From the NCBI RefSeq assembly GCF_024679095.1, contig NC_066571.1:3313283-3377282 (forward strand): a stretch of 64,000 nucleotides of DNA, read 5' to 3'. Source of the DNA: Eriocheir sinensis. Its lineage: Eukaryota; Arthropoda; Malacostraca; Decapoda; Varunidae. Of the stretch, positions 26,584 to 41,283 are shown in pieces. Both the position numbers and the translations under genes were made by a program. The notes under the pieces were generated by a model, which did not search any database, was not told the DNA's origin, and saw nothing but the letters and a program-made list of their open reading frames with translations. The stretch's first letter is position 1. Each line of letters begins with the position of its first letter.

Positions 26584-27415
26584 ACCTCTCTTCATTCAAC
26601 GCTGGCTCTAGTCATCGTCCACACACATTTCTAGCTCAGGGACGAAGGAATGAAGGTGGAATCAGGAAGTTCGTGAATCGTGTGAGAAGCTTATTTGCCA
26701 GACTTCTGGAAATGCGTGGATGAAAGCTATTGAGAGAGAGAGAGAGAGACTAAATGTAGAGGAATGAAAGTGAATGAATAAGAGAGGGAGGCAAACTGAA
26801 TGAAGAGAAATTGTAGTGAATGAAAAAGAAAGAGGCGAATTAATTGAAGAGGGATGGAAGTGAATGAAAAAGAGAGAGAATAAGAAAAAGAGAGAATAAG
26901 ACACGCATAACTGACTAAAACACAGACATTAAGGGACTAAACGAGACAGAAGAAGATAGAATAGCGAATATATGAAAAAATTGGAGGACTGTGACACCGA
27001 TGACATTCAAAAAACGAAAGTGGAGTGAAAATTAGACTTAGCTTCCGCCGCAAGATGATCGGTAGCAGTATAACCTGAAAGACAAGTTTGTTTACCAAGA
27101 TGTATTGATTAATGGGAAAATTTACGCAATATGCAATAGTTGGTTTACGCATTACACTTATAGCATAGATTATTGGTAGATTCATTGATTTCTTATATAT
27201 TGTGGCAAGGCAAGATAATGTTAGAGGTAAGAGGAGGAAAAGGAATGGAAGAGGGAAGTGGGAGAGAGAAGAGGAAAATGAGAGAGGGATGACGGAAATG
27301 GAAAAGACAAGAGAAGGAAGAGGGAAAGAAAAGTGAAATGGGAGACAGAAGAGAAGAATGAAAGAGAACAGAGAGGAATGGGAGAGAGAAGATGAGGGTG
27401 AGTGAATCAAGGGGG

Positions 27416-27449
<34 letters not shown>

Positions 27450-27889
27450 AATGGAAGACAGAAGAGGAGGATGAGACTAGGAAGAAGGGAATGGGGAAGA
27501 GAAGAGGAAGGGGAAGGAAAGGACGGAGAGGAAGGAGAGGAGGAAGGAGGAGGAGGAGAAGCAAAAGGAGAATGGGCGAGGGAAGAGAAAGTTAAGAGAT
27601 GGAAGAAAATGCATCGATTCTGTGAGCCCGAACACAGAAAATAAAAAAAATAAAAGGATACGTAATAGTTAATTCACCCACAACACTTACAGCATTGAAG
27701 GGTTGGAGGATCTATTAACTGCCTTTACGTTGCGGCAAAACACGAATATTAACGCGAAAAATATATCGATTATGGCGCAGACTCTGAAAAAATAAAATGT
27801 GCGATAATCGGTTCAGCCATTACGCTTAAAGCATTGATGGGTTGATGGATTCCATTGATTGGTGTACCATTAGCAAGACTCTCCCCTCC
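26584..27889. other. Purine-rich and mixed intron; no gene recognised
   Basis: Decayed AGTGAATGAA(A)AAGAGAGAG units at 26740-26890 (about 45 bp) and AATGGGAGAGAGAAGA units at 27230-27400. A pair of related segments (ACGAAT.TTAACGC and GGTTCAGCCATTACGCTTAAAGCATTGA near 27100-27180, 27660-27720 and 27790-27840) hints at a further old tandem repeat. Confidence 0.5.
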
Positions 27890-28165
27890 ACCTGTTCCTC
27901 TCTTCACCTGGCTCTCCCTTTACCTGGCCCTCCCTTTACCTGCCCTTCCCTTCACCTGGCTCTCCCTTTACCTGGCCCTCCCTTTATCTGGCTCTCCCTT
28001 CACTTGGCTCTCCCTTCACCTGGCCCTACCTTCACCTGGCCCTCCCTTTACCTGGCCCTCCCTTTACCTGGCCCTCCCTTTACCTGGCCCTCCCTTCACC
28101 TGCCCCTCCCTTCACCTGGCCCTCCCTTTACCTGCCCTTCCTTTCACCTGGCTCTCGCTTCACCT
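27890..28165. repeat. 16-bp minisatellite, about 17 copies
   Basis: Unit CCTGGCCCTCCCTTTA with TTCA, TGCC and GGCT variants. The + strand frames remain open but are repetitive Leu/Pro. Confidence 0.93.
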
Positions 28166-28310
28166 GTCCTCCGAAGGGGCCGCGTAAGGTAAACATACCT
28201 GACCAATAGCAAGTTGTTACGTCACACCCACATGGCTTTTTTCTCCGCCAATCAGAGGGCCGCGTGACCCCCTCCCAAACAGTCCAGTCCACAAACACAT
28301 CGATCTCCAT

Positions 28311-29745
<1,435 letters not shown>

Positions 29746-30329
29746 GGTGATATAACAGTGCTGTGAGTCATTTCACAACTTTACCAACAAAACAGAAAGT
29801 TATGACGATATTACTTCGTCGGTAACAGGAAATTCGTTGAACTCCATGGATAAATCTTGGCTTATTTTAGTACCATTGTTTTCCTTATAGAAAAAAGTTA
29901 GAAGAATCGTAAAAAAAAGAACCCTGCTGTAAGTCACAAAAGGGCTTTTCTTCCCTTCGCACCAGATTTTGTACGAGAAGTTCAGGAAACTAAATTATTT
30001 CCCCCACTTTAGGTTTATTTAGAAGCTTCGAACTGCCAATGAGAACAGAAAAGTTAGTGGTGCCTTGAAGAGGTGTTGCTGAAGGACCTACAGCGGTGAT
30101 ACTCCTGCATCCCTTCTTCCCACATCCTGCAGAAGAAAAACTCGGCAAATCAGAACTATTTCCCGCCATCAACGCCTCATCGCCATTTAGGGGAAAATAA
30201 TGTGAATGATGAGATATGACAAAATAATTCATTCGGCTGTTTTTAGAGTCATTAAAACATCATTATTGTTTTATACGTGGTCGGTACAAATCTTGACGTT
30301 GGCGAACCATTTGTATTTGATTGTCGTAT

Positions 30330-31355
30330 CCTGGCGTGAATAATGACGATGAAGGTGTTCGATATTTCACACACCTCCCGATATGGACAATTGTGGAAGA
30401 GTGAACTTTAAAACTGTCCACTATGATGAAATAAACGGTGATAACTTGATGGAAAGATGAAATAGGTTTGTGAATAATGGTGTGGATTTTTTAAACGTAT
30501 TCAGAAAATCAATAAAAAGGGACCATTGTGGAAGAGTGATATAGGACTGTGCTCGACGATTAGTTAGCAGTGAAACGTGGTGGGAAGATGGAATAGGTTT
30601 GTTGAGAATGATGAAGATATTTTCCCCATCCGTCAAACAACTCGGAAAGAACAATTGTAAAAGAAAGAAATATAGGTCGGTATTATAAGAAACTTTCGCT
30701 TCTCACATCAGCTATTTCTAAGGGTCAAAGAGGGGGTCAGTCGGGTTCTAATGGGTGTTTCATGAGGTTCACGGTACAGAGGAAGGGTCACACTACCACC
30801 AGGGTCAAAAAACTACTCATGGAAATGCCCACAACTCCTATGAAAGCCTTGTCAAATATGTGTTCTTTGCCGGCGAAATGTCTTGTAGTACGACTTATAG
30901 AACCCTCACCCACGTCCAAATAAACAGGCGGTGACGTGCCGGGAAGACGGAATGGGTTAATGAATAGTGACGATGAAAGTTTTCCATATTCCACAAGCTA
31001 CACGAAAAGAACAGTCGATAAAAGAGAGCAACACAGAACCTTCCAATAAGATCAAGTAAACATGCAATACCGTGTTGGAAAAGTGGAATAAATTAGTCTG
31101 CATTTTTTAATAATACTGCATGATCATATATATTTCACAAACACCTTAAAAAGAACCGTTGGCGAAGCTTGAAATTAAGACCCGTGAACTAAAATTAAAT
31201 ATACATGTAATAACGAAGTAAAATCAAAGGCATACGATAAGCTACGCGTGGCCTCGGTGTTCATCTCCGTCTCATTAGCCTGTGAGGAACATCTGTAGTG
31301 CCGTAATGGAAGGTGGAGAAGGTTTGCATCCGTATTTCACAAACCACTCAAAGAT
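30330..31355. repeat. Degenerate ~135-bp tandem array
   Basis: Units share GGAAGATGGAATAGGTTTGT, GAATAATGACGATGAA..TTTT, TATTTCACAAAC.AC and AAAGAACAATTG. Related units lie near 30340, 30475, 30600, 30950, 31085 and 31310. The array is interrupted by the family D copy at 30677 and ends at the family G copy at 31357. Confidence 0.65.
30677..30894 (+). mobile_element. Family D element, copy 4, inserted in tandem array
   Basis: Starts GGTCGGTATTATAAGAAAC and includes TCTCACATCAGCTATTTCTA, GGGGGTCAGTCGGGTTCTAA, TTCACGGTACAGAGGAAGGG and AACTCCTATGAAAGCCTTGT. The surrounding 135-bp unit resumes on the other side, which bounds the insertion to about 218 bp. Confidence 0.75.
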
Positions 31356-31356
31356 A

Positions 31357-31546
31357 ACGTTGCCAAATTGTCGTTCTCAGCTTCTCATTTTTCCCGATTT
31401 CAGGCTAAAAACTGACCCACCCACAAAACTAATGATACCTGTTTATATTTATCGTTAATAGTGTTAATTATAGAGGGTTTTGTGCAGTTATTATGCGTTA
31501 GAAATGGGGAAATCTAGCTCGGTGAGTACGATATCATGGCATCTCT
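31357..31546. mobile_element. Family G element, copy 2
   Basis: Begins TTGCCAAATTGTCGTTCTCAG and ends ATCATGGCATC. The interior TTTATATTTATCGTTAATAG and TTTTGTGCAGTTATTATGCG align with 17502-17680. More diverged than that copy. Confidence 0.55.
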
Positions 31547-31654
31547 GCTCAAAGATACCATTGTGAAAGATCAGAACGTTAGATCATGCACAAATCTGAA
31601 CGAAAAATGCAGGATCATGCTCTAAAATCAAAGCGAGGAATGTAAGATAATGGA

Positions 31655-31800
31655 TCATGTCTTTCTTTTAAATGGCACCATCTTGCTTGGCTTATGCTGT
31701 CGCGCGGGGCTCAACCTGATCCTCTTTAGAGTTTTCCTAGAGTCTGTTTTGATAGGGGGTTATCATGAGAGCGTGTTTGTAGTTTTCGGCCACTCATCTC
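31655..31800 (-). mobile_element. Family F SINE, copy 2, body fragment
   Basis: TGGCACCATCTTGCTTGGCT, TATGCTGTCGCGCGGGGCTC and GTAGTTTTCGGCCACTC align in order with the copy at 16590-16785. The tRNA-like head is missing. Confidence 0.7.
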
Positions 31801-32022
31801 TCGTCCTCCCCCAAAAAAGAAGTCAATAAAAAAAGACACCTTATTTGTCACCTGTTTATCATAGTCACGTTGTACGGTTGTAATAAAAAGACACCTTGTT
31901 TCTTACCTGGCTGTTATAGTCTCGTTGTGGGTTAATAAAGAGTCATCATCTGTTACCTGCTTTTTACGTGGGACACCTGAGTACCGAGGATGGAGAACTG
32001 TATATCAGCTTAATAGGGCCAG

Positions 32023-32412
<390 letters not shown>

Positions 32413-32899
32413 ATACCCCTTTCTTTCTTCCCTCTTCTATCTCTTACTTCACCCATTATCCTCTTCTCCATCTTATTTTCTTCTCTCTACCTTTGCCATT
32501 CCTCTTCTCTCATCTTCCTCTTTTATTTCCTATTCCCCTCATTGCTCTGATATCCTTTTCTTCTCACTCTTATTTCCATCTTCCCTGTTTCCTCCTCCTC
32601 TCAGAACTTCCCTTCCCTCTTTCCCCTCTTACGCTTTTCTTTCCTCTATCATTCCCCTCATCTCTTACATCATCCTCTTCCATCTCCCATTCCCCTATGT
32701 TATCTGTCACACTCGCCCCTCTACCATGCCCTTTCTCCCTTCCCACCCATCCCCTGCCCTTCCATTTCCTTCGTCTTCTTTCCTTTCCCTGCTCCTTCCC
32801 TTCCCTTTCCATACATACGCAGGTCAAGGCGTCACCCAGTACATAGACGCATCAAGGGGACCTTCCACCACCCAGCACGCCACCTGATTCATTATTTAA

Positions 32900-33470
32900 G
32901 GAGTAACAGAACCTTGGGGAACCTCAGGCGTTGTATGGGATAGTGGGTAAGGAGAGGCGAGGAACTAAGTAGGGCAAGGTCAGGAGCTATTTTACTTACC
33001 CAAGGCACATTTTTTATATATATTTCTTGTTTTTGGGACGCCTTGATTCGTTGATAAAGAAATAATACAACCTTGGGGAGCCTCAGGCCTAATGTGGGAC
33101 AGGGCGGAGTAAGCTAAGTAGGGCAAGCTCAGGAGTTATTTTACTTACCCCAGGCACTTTTTTTTTATATATATTTCATGTTTTTGGGACGCCTTGATTC
33201 ATTCATAACGGAATAATACAGCCTTAGGAACCCTCAGGCCTAGTGTGGGACAGGGCGGAGTAAGCTAAGTAGGGCAAGGGTAGGAGTAATATTACTTACC
33301 CTATTCACTTTTTTTTATATATTTCTTGTTTTCAGGACGCTTTGATTCATTGATAACGGAATAATACAACCTTAGGAACCCTCAGGCCTAGTGTGGGGCA
33401 GGGCGGAGTGAGGAGAGGCGAGGAAGTAAGAAGGGCAAGGTCAGGAGTTATTTCTTTACCCTGGGAACTT
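32900..33470. repeat. ~150-bp tandem repeat, 4 copies
   Basis: ACCTTGGGGAACCTCAGGC-type blocks lie at 32911, 33070, 33221 and 33369 (spacings 159, 151 and 148 bp), each followed by GGGCAAGG..AGGAG.TATT and a T-run. Copies are about 80-90% alike by eye. Confidence 0.9.
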
Positions 33471-33715
33471 TTCTTCTGTGCGTCTCTAAACCACGTCTCG
33501 CCTCAACTGCCCTGTCTTTTAAGTTTTCTTCATTTATATTTGGTGTCGGTTAAGAAATCTTTAAGTATGAGATTTCTCGTTTCTCTTCCCGAATAAAGAT
33601 TTCTATTTTTATTTTTGGGTGCGGAGAGAAAACGATAATTATATTGTGTTATTATGTATTTTTTTTGTATGTGGTTGATGGCATGTATTCAGATATGATG
33701 ATGATGATGACGATG

Positions 33716-33716
<1 letters not shown>

Positions 33717-33779
<63 letters not shown>
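33717..33779. repeat. (GT)n(GC)n microsatellite
   Basis: About 27 GT units ending in a short GCGCGC run, preceded by a short GAT array. Confidence 0.96.
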
Positions 33780-33781
<2 letters not shown>

Positions 33782-35596
33782 CATTTTTTTTCCTCTTGTC
33801 ATTCTCGTGTTTCTTAAGTAAAAACACACTCCCCCACCCCCCTTCTTTCTCATCAGGGTAAAGACAGGTAGGCCTAAGGCGGGGATCAGTCACCTAAGCT
33901 TCTCAGGTGACGCGATGTTTCCTCAGGGGCAGGTGTTTCCCCTTACCTGGATGTGACTCCTTCCCCTGCTATTCTAATTATCATTAAACTCTACATCATG
34001 TTTTTGTCTCTTTACTCCTTTTTTTTCCTTTAAGACGTGTATTTTTTTCCTTCTTGTTGTTTATTCTTGTTTGTTTTTCTTGTTTGTTTGTTTTCTTGTT
34101 TGTTTGTTTTCTTGTTTGTTTTTCTTGTTTGTTTTTCTTGTTTGTTTTTTTTCTTTTGTTTTTCTCTTTACTCTTTTTTTTTTCTCTCTTTTGGATGTCT
34201 TTTTTAAGTCGTCTTTAATTATCGCTCTATATTTTTTTCTTCTTTTCCTTGTTTTTGTTTTGATTTCACGATCTTCTTGGCTTCCTTTTATGTTTTTTTC
34301 CCTTCATTTAACACATGTATTTGTTTCCTACCTGTCTGGACGTGTCCTTTTCTTCTTTATTTATTAATCGTGTTGTTTGTCATTTATTTTCTTCGGTTTC
34401 TTTTTCCTTGTTTTGTTTTAAGTTTCTTCTAGACTTCTTCATTTAAGCAAGCAGGCGTGTTACTTATATTTCTCTCCCTCTCTTCCTGTTTATCTATCTG
34501 TCGATCTATCTATCTATCCACCTATGCGTATGTTCCTTTTTTGCAACATGGACGCAGAGCAAAGGTGTCTCGGGTTCCTTCATGATGCTAAACACATAAT
34601 GACGACTGGAACGTGTCTCTCTTTATCATCATTCAAAGAGCAGCAATTGTGGCTTATTTCCGCCTTTGTATTGTCCTTCACTTGCCTCAAACTGGGTCAA
34701 CAGAGGAAGGGTAAGGAAGGCAGGCTAACATGAGGGGGGAGGTATGTTTCCGTCTGTCTGTTTGTATGTGTGTCTGTTTTATGTATAGGTATGGATGGAT
34801 AAATATTTACCTTACACTTCATCCGAATTTCTGATCCATATTCCTTGCTGTAGTTTGTAGGTTAAAGTAACATGTTTTGGTGCATTCTATCAAATATGTA
34901 TCAAACACACTATTTTTGTATCTATATATCTTTTTGTTTGTCTGCCTCTCACTTAAATTCTCCATTCTTTATCCCTCTCTCTCAATCTTTGTATCCATAA
35001 ATGTGTCTGTCTCTCCACTTCTTCCCTAAATTCTCCACACTTACCCCTCTCTCCCGAACTATCCCCCCTCTTCCCCTTCCTCTCCCTCTCGACCCCTCTT
35101 CTCTCTCTCTCAACCTTGTCCTGCCATCAAGCCACCTGTTAATTTCCCTTTTTCTTACGACCAAGGCCTAAGAGGATTTTTTTCAGCTTATGGCCTAATT
35201 TCCTCTTTTTTTCACGTAAAGTCCCATTGAACGTAACATCAAAAGAATAATTAACTTCAACGTGAGAGCGTGTGAGGAAGCTTGACGTGAACTAGTAAAC
35301 TCACAGGTGAATGAAAGAGATTAATTAAACTGCCACTCACCTGATTATGGGCCTGCCAGGAAAAAAATATATATACTCAAAACAAGAATCTGCGTATATT
35401 GTACACGTATAATTCTGGTCACGAGATTGCTGGAGAGGGATAAGAATAGCGAGAGGAGGCGGTGGTGTCAGCGAGGGGGAGGGAGAGAGGGAAGTGAGAG
35501 AGGGAGAGAGCGAAAGGAGAAGAAGGAGGAGAGAGGAAGAAGAAAGAGGAGGAAGGAAAGGTTGTGTTTATGTTGATTCCAGTGACCTTGACCAGC

Positions 35597-35598
<2 letters not shown>
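33780..35598. other. T-rich, mixed sequence; no gene
   Basis: TTGTTTGTTTTTC-type short repeats at 34050-34160, an ATCT run near 34488-34520, pyrimidine-rich 34930-35150 and A/G-rich 35430-35560. A 35230-35350 stretch with TTAATTAA and CAGGTG/CACCTG motifs could be regulatory but is not diagnostic. Confidence 0.5.

Positions 35599-35678
<80 letters not shown>
35599..35678. repeat. (GA)n array, 80 bp
   Basis: Pure GA dinucleotides on the + strand. Confidence 0.97.
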
Positions 35679-35680
<2 letters not shown>

Positions 35681-35919
35681 TGCGTACGTTACAAGGAAGA
35701 GTTAATTACACCAATCGTCTCATAATAGTAATTAGGCCAATCTCTCATTATCGTGATTCTGCGCCGTAAAACTAACAAGCCGGCGGTAATTTAGGCCGTT
35801 TAGCGCTGCCCCGCGGAGGCGTATTCCTTAACGGGGGAGACTTGCACACCTGGCGCTTAATTGTAATACCTGGCTTCCGGGCGGGCGGGTTGGCTAGAAT
35901 TACCTGCGTGGTGTTTGTT

Positions 35920-36179
35920 GTTGTTGATGGTGGTGGTTGGGGGGGGATGGTGGTGGTGGTGACGGTTGTGATGTTTTTCTCGTTGTTGTTTTCTCTTTTT
36001 CTTTTTCCTCCTTTCCTTCCTCCTTCTCCTCCAATTCTTCCTCCTCCTCCTCCTCCCCTCCGCTTTTTCCTCCTTTTTTTCTTCATCCTCAGTAGAAGTA
36101 GCATAGTAGTAGTAGTAGTAACAGAGGCAGCAATAGTAACATCAGCAGCAGTAGTCGTGATAGGAGTTGTAGTAGTTGC

Positions 36180-36261
<82 letters not shown>

Positions 36262-36380
36262 ATAGCAGTAGTCGTAATTGCAGGAGCAGCAGCACAAATG
36301 TCATAAAGAAAGGGAAGAAGTAAAAGAAACATCAAAAGAGCAGCAGTAATGACGGTAGCAGCAGCATTAGTGGCAGCAGC
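35920..36380. repeat. Trinucleotide-rich region: (GGT)n, CTC-rich, (GTA)n
   Basis: A GGT-rich stretch at 35925-35970, CTC/CTT-rich at 36007-36090, and GTA repeats at 36099-36260 with a core of about 26 units. CAG-type triplets follow to 36380. Confidence 0.93.
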
Positions 36381-37602
36381 ACCAGCGGGGGGCAGGGAGG
36401 AGGGTCACTGCCACAAAGGAATCACACCATCACTCACGCGCAAGGTTCCCAAGATGGATCGCTTCCCGGTACTTCCAATGACCCCGGCGACACACGCAGC
36501 GGCCGGCGGGTGCTTGACCTGGTGCGGGCGACGGCGGTCCGTTGCGTGCGTGCTTGCGTGTCGTTGTCCAGCGGCCGCGCGTTCACCTGGGATGGACGAG
36601 AGACAAAGAGAGACAGAGAAGGAGAGGGAGGGAGGAAGGCAGGAACAGTGTGGGTTGTGGCAAAAGTGAGAGAGATGTGTAGAGGTGAAAAGGATGAAGG
36701 AAGGAAAGGCAAGGCACAGTATTAGGAAGAAGGGAGGACGAGAGGGAAGGTGACGTATTGAAGTGCAAGATGAAGAAAGAGACGAAGGGAGCGGCGTTAG
36801 GAGGAAGGGAGAGTACAAGTGTGAGGTGTGTTGCAAGAAAGGAGGAGGCGTATTAATGTGTAGGAGAAAGGAAGGGAGACTAAGAGCGGAAACAGAAAGG
36901 AGAGAGAAAGTGAGGGCTGGGAGATGAGAAGGGAGGCAGCGTTGGGTCCACTCGCACTCCACTCGCAATCCACTCTGTAACCTGAGAAAGAATGAAGAAG
37001 TGAGTGAGTACAAGACAGCGAGTGGAGGACGGAGAGAGAAAGAATTAAGATGATGTTTTTAGAGAAGAGGAATACTAATGAGATGATGTAGACTGACTCA
37101 GATGACTCGTACAGGAAAGAGAGAGTATTGAGGTACTGTGGAAAGGATTAATATGGCCATTGAGAGAAGTACACTGTTGAGATAACTTCTGAGAGGAGAT
37201 ACTACAGAGATGGTGTGAAGATGATGAAGATGACGCCCCCGCACGCTAACCACTCGGTCACCATTTCCTCGACCATGGAGAAGAGATAAATGCCTGATAA
37301 TTCGCTAACCACCAAAAGATGAAAGAAACGTGCCGATGGAGTGTATAGGCCGATAAGCAGTTAATGCCATATGAATTTTGAGACCAATTTAGGATTATCA
37401 CTTTGAGGGAAATATCAAGACACGTCGAGATGAATTATTTAAATGCGACCTCGTTCCTTCTGTGATTTTTTTTCTCCTGTTGTTTCATACGTGTCGCGGT
37501 ACGCAGGTAAGGCCTCAGGTACGCAGGTGTGAGGGAAGGTGCCAGAGCAGGGTGAATACTGCATGAAGGGCCGCGGGTGTCTGTGTCGTGATGGACGGCT
37601 GC

Positions 37603-37606
<4 letters not shown>
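36381..37606. other. Mixed, mostly purine-rich; no gene recognised
   Basis: 36420-36600 is GC-rich and 36600-36930 strongly A/G-rich. No exon with a recognisable domain was found on either strand. Confidence 0.5.
37233..37280 (-). mobile_element. Isolated tRNA-like SINE head
   Basis: The minus strand reads ATGGTGACCGAGTGGTTAGC followed by GTGCGGGGGCG, an A-box-like 5' end of the kind found in tRNA-derived SINEs. No body or A-tail is attached. Confidence 0.45.
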
Positions 37607-37657
<51 letters not shown>

Positions 37658-37803
37658 TGTTTGGGCGTCACTACAAAGTAAATATGTGTCCTGAGGCGTG
37701 GAATGTGTCGTGCTTTGCCGGAATGAGGTACATCGGAATACATGTGGTCTGATTCACGAAAAAAAAAATGAAGACGAAATATTTAAGCCATCCATTACAA
37801 GGG

Positions 37804-37861
<58 letters not shown>
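37607..37861. repeat. (CA)n and (GT)n in inverted arrangement
   Basis: CA at 37607-37652 and GT at 37806-37861, 153 bp apart. The two arrays are complementary and could form a stem of about 46 bp. Confidence 0.9.
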
Positions 37862-37864
<3 letters not shown>

Positions 37865-38159
37865 TGTTTGGATGGCTGTGTTTACTTGTTTGTTTACTCG
37901 TGTGTGTATGCCTGTTTGTTTGTGTGTATGTATGTTTCTTATGATGTGCGTATGTATGTATGTTTCTAATCATTTTTCTTTTGTCTTTTTTAGTGTGTGT
38001 ACTAAATCCTTATGGCGTTTGGGAGCAAGGTAATGACAGGTGCATCGTTTAAGACAAATTAGCGAAGACTACGATTTATGCACGTCGAAATTGCCTTTTA
38101 ATAACCCTCCTCTTTAGCTAGCGAACGTGGGGGAGACTCACCTAACAAGCTGTCATCTT

Positions 38160-39335
38160 CCTCCTCCTCTTCTTCTAAACCTCCCTTCCACATCTGACAT
38201 ATTCCCCCTTCCTCCCCCTTCTCCCTCCCTTCCTGCACCCTAGTACTGTCTAAACCCTTCCTTCACCTCCCTTACACACCTGACAGACTCCCCCTTCCTC
38301 CCCCTTCTCCCTTCCTCCCCGCTCCTTAAACTGTCTTACCCTTTCCTTCACCTCCCTTCCACACCTGACATATTCCCCCTTCCTCCCCTTCTCCCTCCCT
38401 CCCCGCTCCCTAATACTGTCTTACCCTTTCTTTCACCTCCATTCCACACCTGACAGATTCCCCCTTTCTCCCCTTCTCCCTCCCTCCCAGCACCCTAATA
38501 CTGTCTTACCCTTTCCTCACCTCCTTCCACACCGGACATATTCCCCTTCCTCCCCCTTCTCCCTCTCTTCCTGCACCCTAATACTGTCTTAACCCTTCCT
38601 TGACCTCCCTTCCACACCTGACATATTCCCCCTTCCTCCCCCTTCTCCCTCCCTACCTGAACCCTAATACTGTCTTAACCCTTCCTTCACCTCCCTTCCA
38701 CACCTAACAGATGCCTCCCCCTTCTCCCTCCCTTCCTGCACCCTAATACAGTCTTAACCCTTCCTTTCCATCCCTTCCACACCTGACAGATACCCCCTTC
38801 GTCCCCCTTCTCCCTCCTTCCTGCTCCCTAATACTGTCCTAACCCTTCCTTGACCTCCCTTATACACCTCACAGATTCCCCCTTCCTCCCCCTTTCCCCT
38901 CTCTCCCCGCTCCCTAATACTGTCTTAACCCTTCCTTGACCTCCCTTACACACCTGACAGATTCCCCCTTCCTCCCCCTTCTCCCTCCCTTCCTGCACCC
39001 TAATACCGTCTTAACCCTTCCTTTACTTCCCTTCCACACCTGACAGATTCCCCCTTCCTCCCCCTTCTCCCTCCCTTCCTGCACCCTAATACTCTCTAAA
39101 ACCTCCCTTCACCTCCCTTCCCAACATACCATATCCCCCCTTCCTCCCCTTCCCCCTTCTTCCCCTCTCCCTCTTCCTTCCCTGTCCTCCTTCCTCCCCG
39201 TTCTCCCTTCCTCCCTGCTCCCTAATACTGTCCTAACCTTTCCTTCACCTCCCTTACACACCTGACAGATTCCCCCTTCCTCCCCTTCCCCCTTCCTCCC
39301 CTCTCCCTCTTCCTCCCCCATCCTCCTTCCTCCCC
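38160..39335. repeat. ~86-bp pyrimidine-rich minisatellite, about 13 copies
   Basis: Each unit carries CACACCTGACAGATTCCCCC, CTCCCCCTTCTCCCTCCC, CCCTAATACTGTCTTAACCC and CTTCACCTCCCTT. Indels make individual units 70-100 bp. Nothing recognised in the pyrimidine-rich 39336-40180. Confidence 0.93.
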
Positions 39336-40180
39336 TCACCCCACTACTGTCATAAGCCTCTCTACTCTGTCTGGTTTCCGCTTTAATATTTCACCGTCTC
39401 TAGTCTCCCCTCTTCCAAGTTTTCCCCCTCAGCCTCTCAGCGTAACTGGCTTTCCCTTCATATTCGCGATGTAGTCCCTCTTCTCTGCTCTTCCACTCTT
39501 AACTCTGCCACACTCTCATGTCCGCTCTATTTGTTGTTTAATTGTCTCTATGTATTTGTCTGTTGTATTTATATCCCTTTACCTTTACCTGTTATCTTTT
39601 ACACACCTTTCCCATTCTTAACCTTCCATCCTGACCTCCTTCCCTTATCCACCTACCGATACTGCGATTCTCCTTCCCCCTCTTCTTCCCTCAACTTCTC
39701 CCTTTTCCCTCTGCCTCTTGTTCCGTGTTCCTCCTCTTACCCCTCAGCCTCACTTTGCTCTCATACACGCTGGCTCTTGTACCTCTTTCTCTCCCTCAAT
39801 CTCTTCCCTCTTTCCCCCGTCCTGCTGCCCCTTGTCCCATCTCTTTCCCTTCAGCCTTTCTTTTTCCTTGTTTCCTTCCCTCAGCCTCTTCCCACATTCA
39901 CGCTGCTTGCCCCTTTTCTCTCCCCATATCTCCTCATTGACCTCCTGTTCCCTCCCTTTTTTTAATCAAGGGTATAGTAAGAAGAGGAAGTGGGTTAGTG
40001 GCGAAGGTACAGGTTGGGGAGAAGGGAAGACCGTAGGAGTGTACAGTTGTATGGTGTAGGTTCGTTCCCTTGTGTTCCTCCCTTCCTCCTCAATTTCCTG
40101 TGGACCTTGCTTCTCCCCTCACTCACTTTTACCCCCATTCCTTTCGTGGTCTCTCTCTTCTTCACCTTCCCTTCTGTCTA

Positions 40181-40480
40181 GTAGTCCCAATCCTTCCCTC
40201 AAACGTCTGACATAGCCCCCATCCCTTCCCTTCAGTCCGTAGTCCCAATCCTTCCTTCAAACATCTGACATAGCCCCATCCCTTCCATCCCTTCAGTCGG
40301 TAGTCCCAATCCTTCCCTCAAACGTCTGACATAGCCCCCATCCCTTCCCTTCAGTCCGTAGTCCCAATCCTTCCTTCAAACATCTGACATAGCCCCATCC
40401 CTTCCTTCCCTCAAACATCTGACATAGCCCCCATCCCTTCCATCCCTTCAGTCCGTAGTCCCTCTCCTCGTACTATCGAC
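40181..40480. repeat. 58-61-bp minisatellite, about 5 copies
   Basis: GTAGTCCCAATCCTTCC occurs at 40181, 40239, 40300 and 40358, each followed by AACGTCTGACATAGCCCC. Confidence 0.93.
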
Positions 40481-41080
40481 GTATCTCCCATCCCTTCCCT
40501 CCCCTCAGTCCAACTTACTTCCTCTCCTTCCCTCACACACTTGACATAAACCCCCATCCCTTCCATCCCTTCCTTCCTTCAGCCTCCCGTCGTCCCCCTC
40601 CCCCCCTCCCCCCCCCACACACACACCTGGCAGAGCTTCACGATGTGTCACGAGTAATGCCAAGCCACGCACGCCACTATGCAGCTTACGGACGTGTATT
40701 AGAAGGTGCGCACAGTCGATAGCTCCGATGCACAACCATTATCGCCCTCGCCGGTGCGCCTCAAGAGCCCCGTCAATACCCCCATCGCTCCTTCGTCCCT
40801 CCTACCGGTACAGTCTGGAGCGGTTTGCTTCCCTGGGTCCCCTTCCCCTCCTAATCACGTAACCAAGCTCAGGGTGGCGGGGGGGGGGGGTAATATTCAA
40901 GCCAGGGATATAGAATTCAGGTCAGTGGCGTGAATATTGGCATTTCTTTTTCTTCCTCGATAAAAGTAAAGTATCTGATATTTTTTTATGGCAAGGGAGG
41001 CAGACCAAGAGGAAATGATAATGACCAAGGAGAAATCAAATCGTGGGAGCGGGAAAAAGTGATCGTTAAGTAATTAGTAG
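40481..41080. other. Mixed sequence, no gene
   Basis: C-rich to 40630, then GC-rich mixed sequence and a G-run at 40880-40890. No recognisable feature. Confidence 0.5.
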
Positions 41081-41158
41081 AGCGACGAGTAGCGGGCTTT
41101 TTTTTTTTTACCCTTTTTGTTGCCCTTGAGCCGTGTCCTTTGATGTAAAAAAAAAAAG
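41081..41158 (+). mobile_element. Family E element, copy 4, 5'-truncated
   Basis: GCGACGAGTAGCGGGC, T-run, TTGCCCTTGAGCCGTGTCC, TTTGATGT and a closing A-run: the reverse-complement orientation of the copies at 7215 and 13204, with the A-tail at the 3' end. Confidence 0.75.
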
Positions 41159-41283
41159 GGCTTGTCGGCCTTCACCGTCTGTTATGGATCACTCTGGCAG
41201 ACTTACTTATGGGTTCGTAAAGTATCGTCGCTGCCAAAGATTTGAGAAAAGAAAAAGAATGAAATGTTGAATCCCAGAAGTGT

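Noticed and set aside
29990..30232. 80-codon minus-strand frame with ordinary composition
   Set aside because: Looked protein-like in part (a Gly/Ser/Thr-rich stretch followed by Lys/Pro) but has no recognisable domain, splice context or second exon; might be a decayed repeat.
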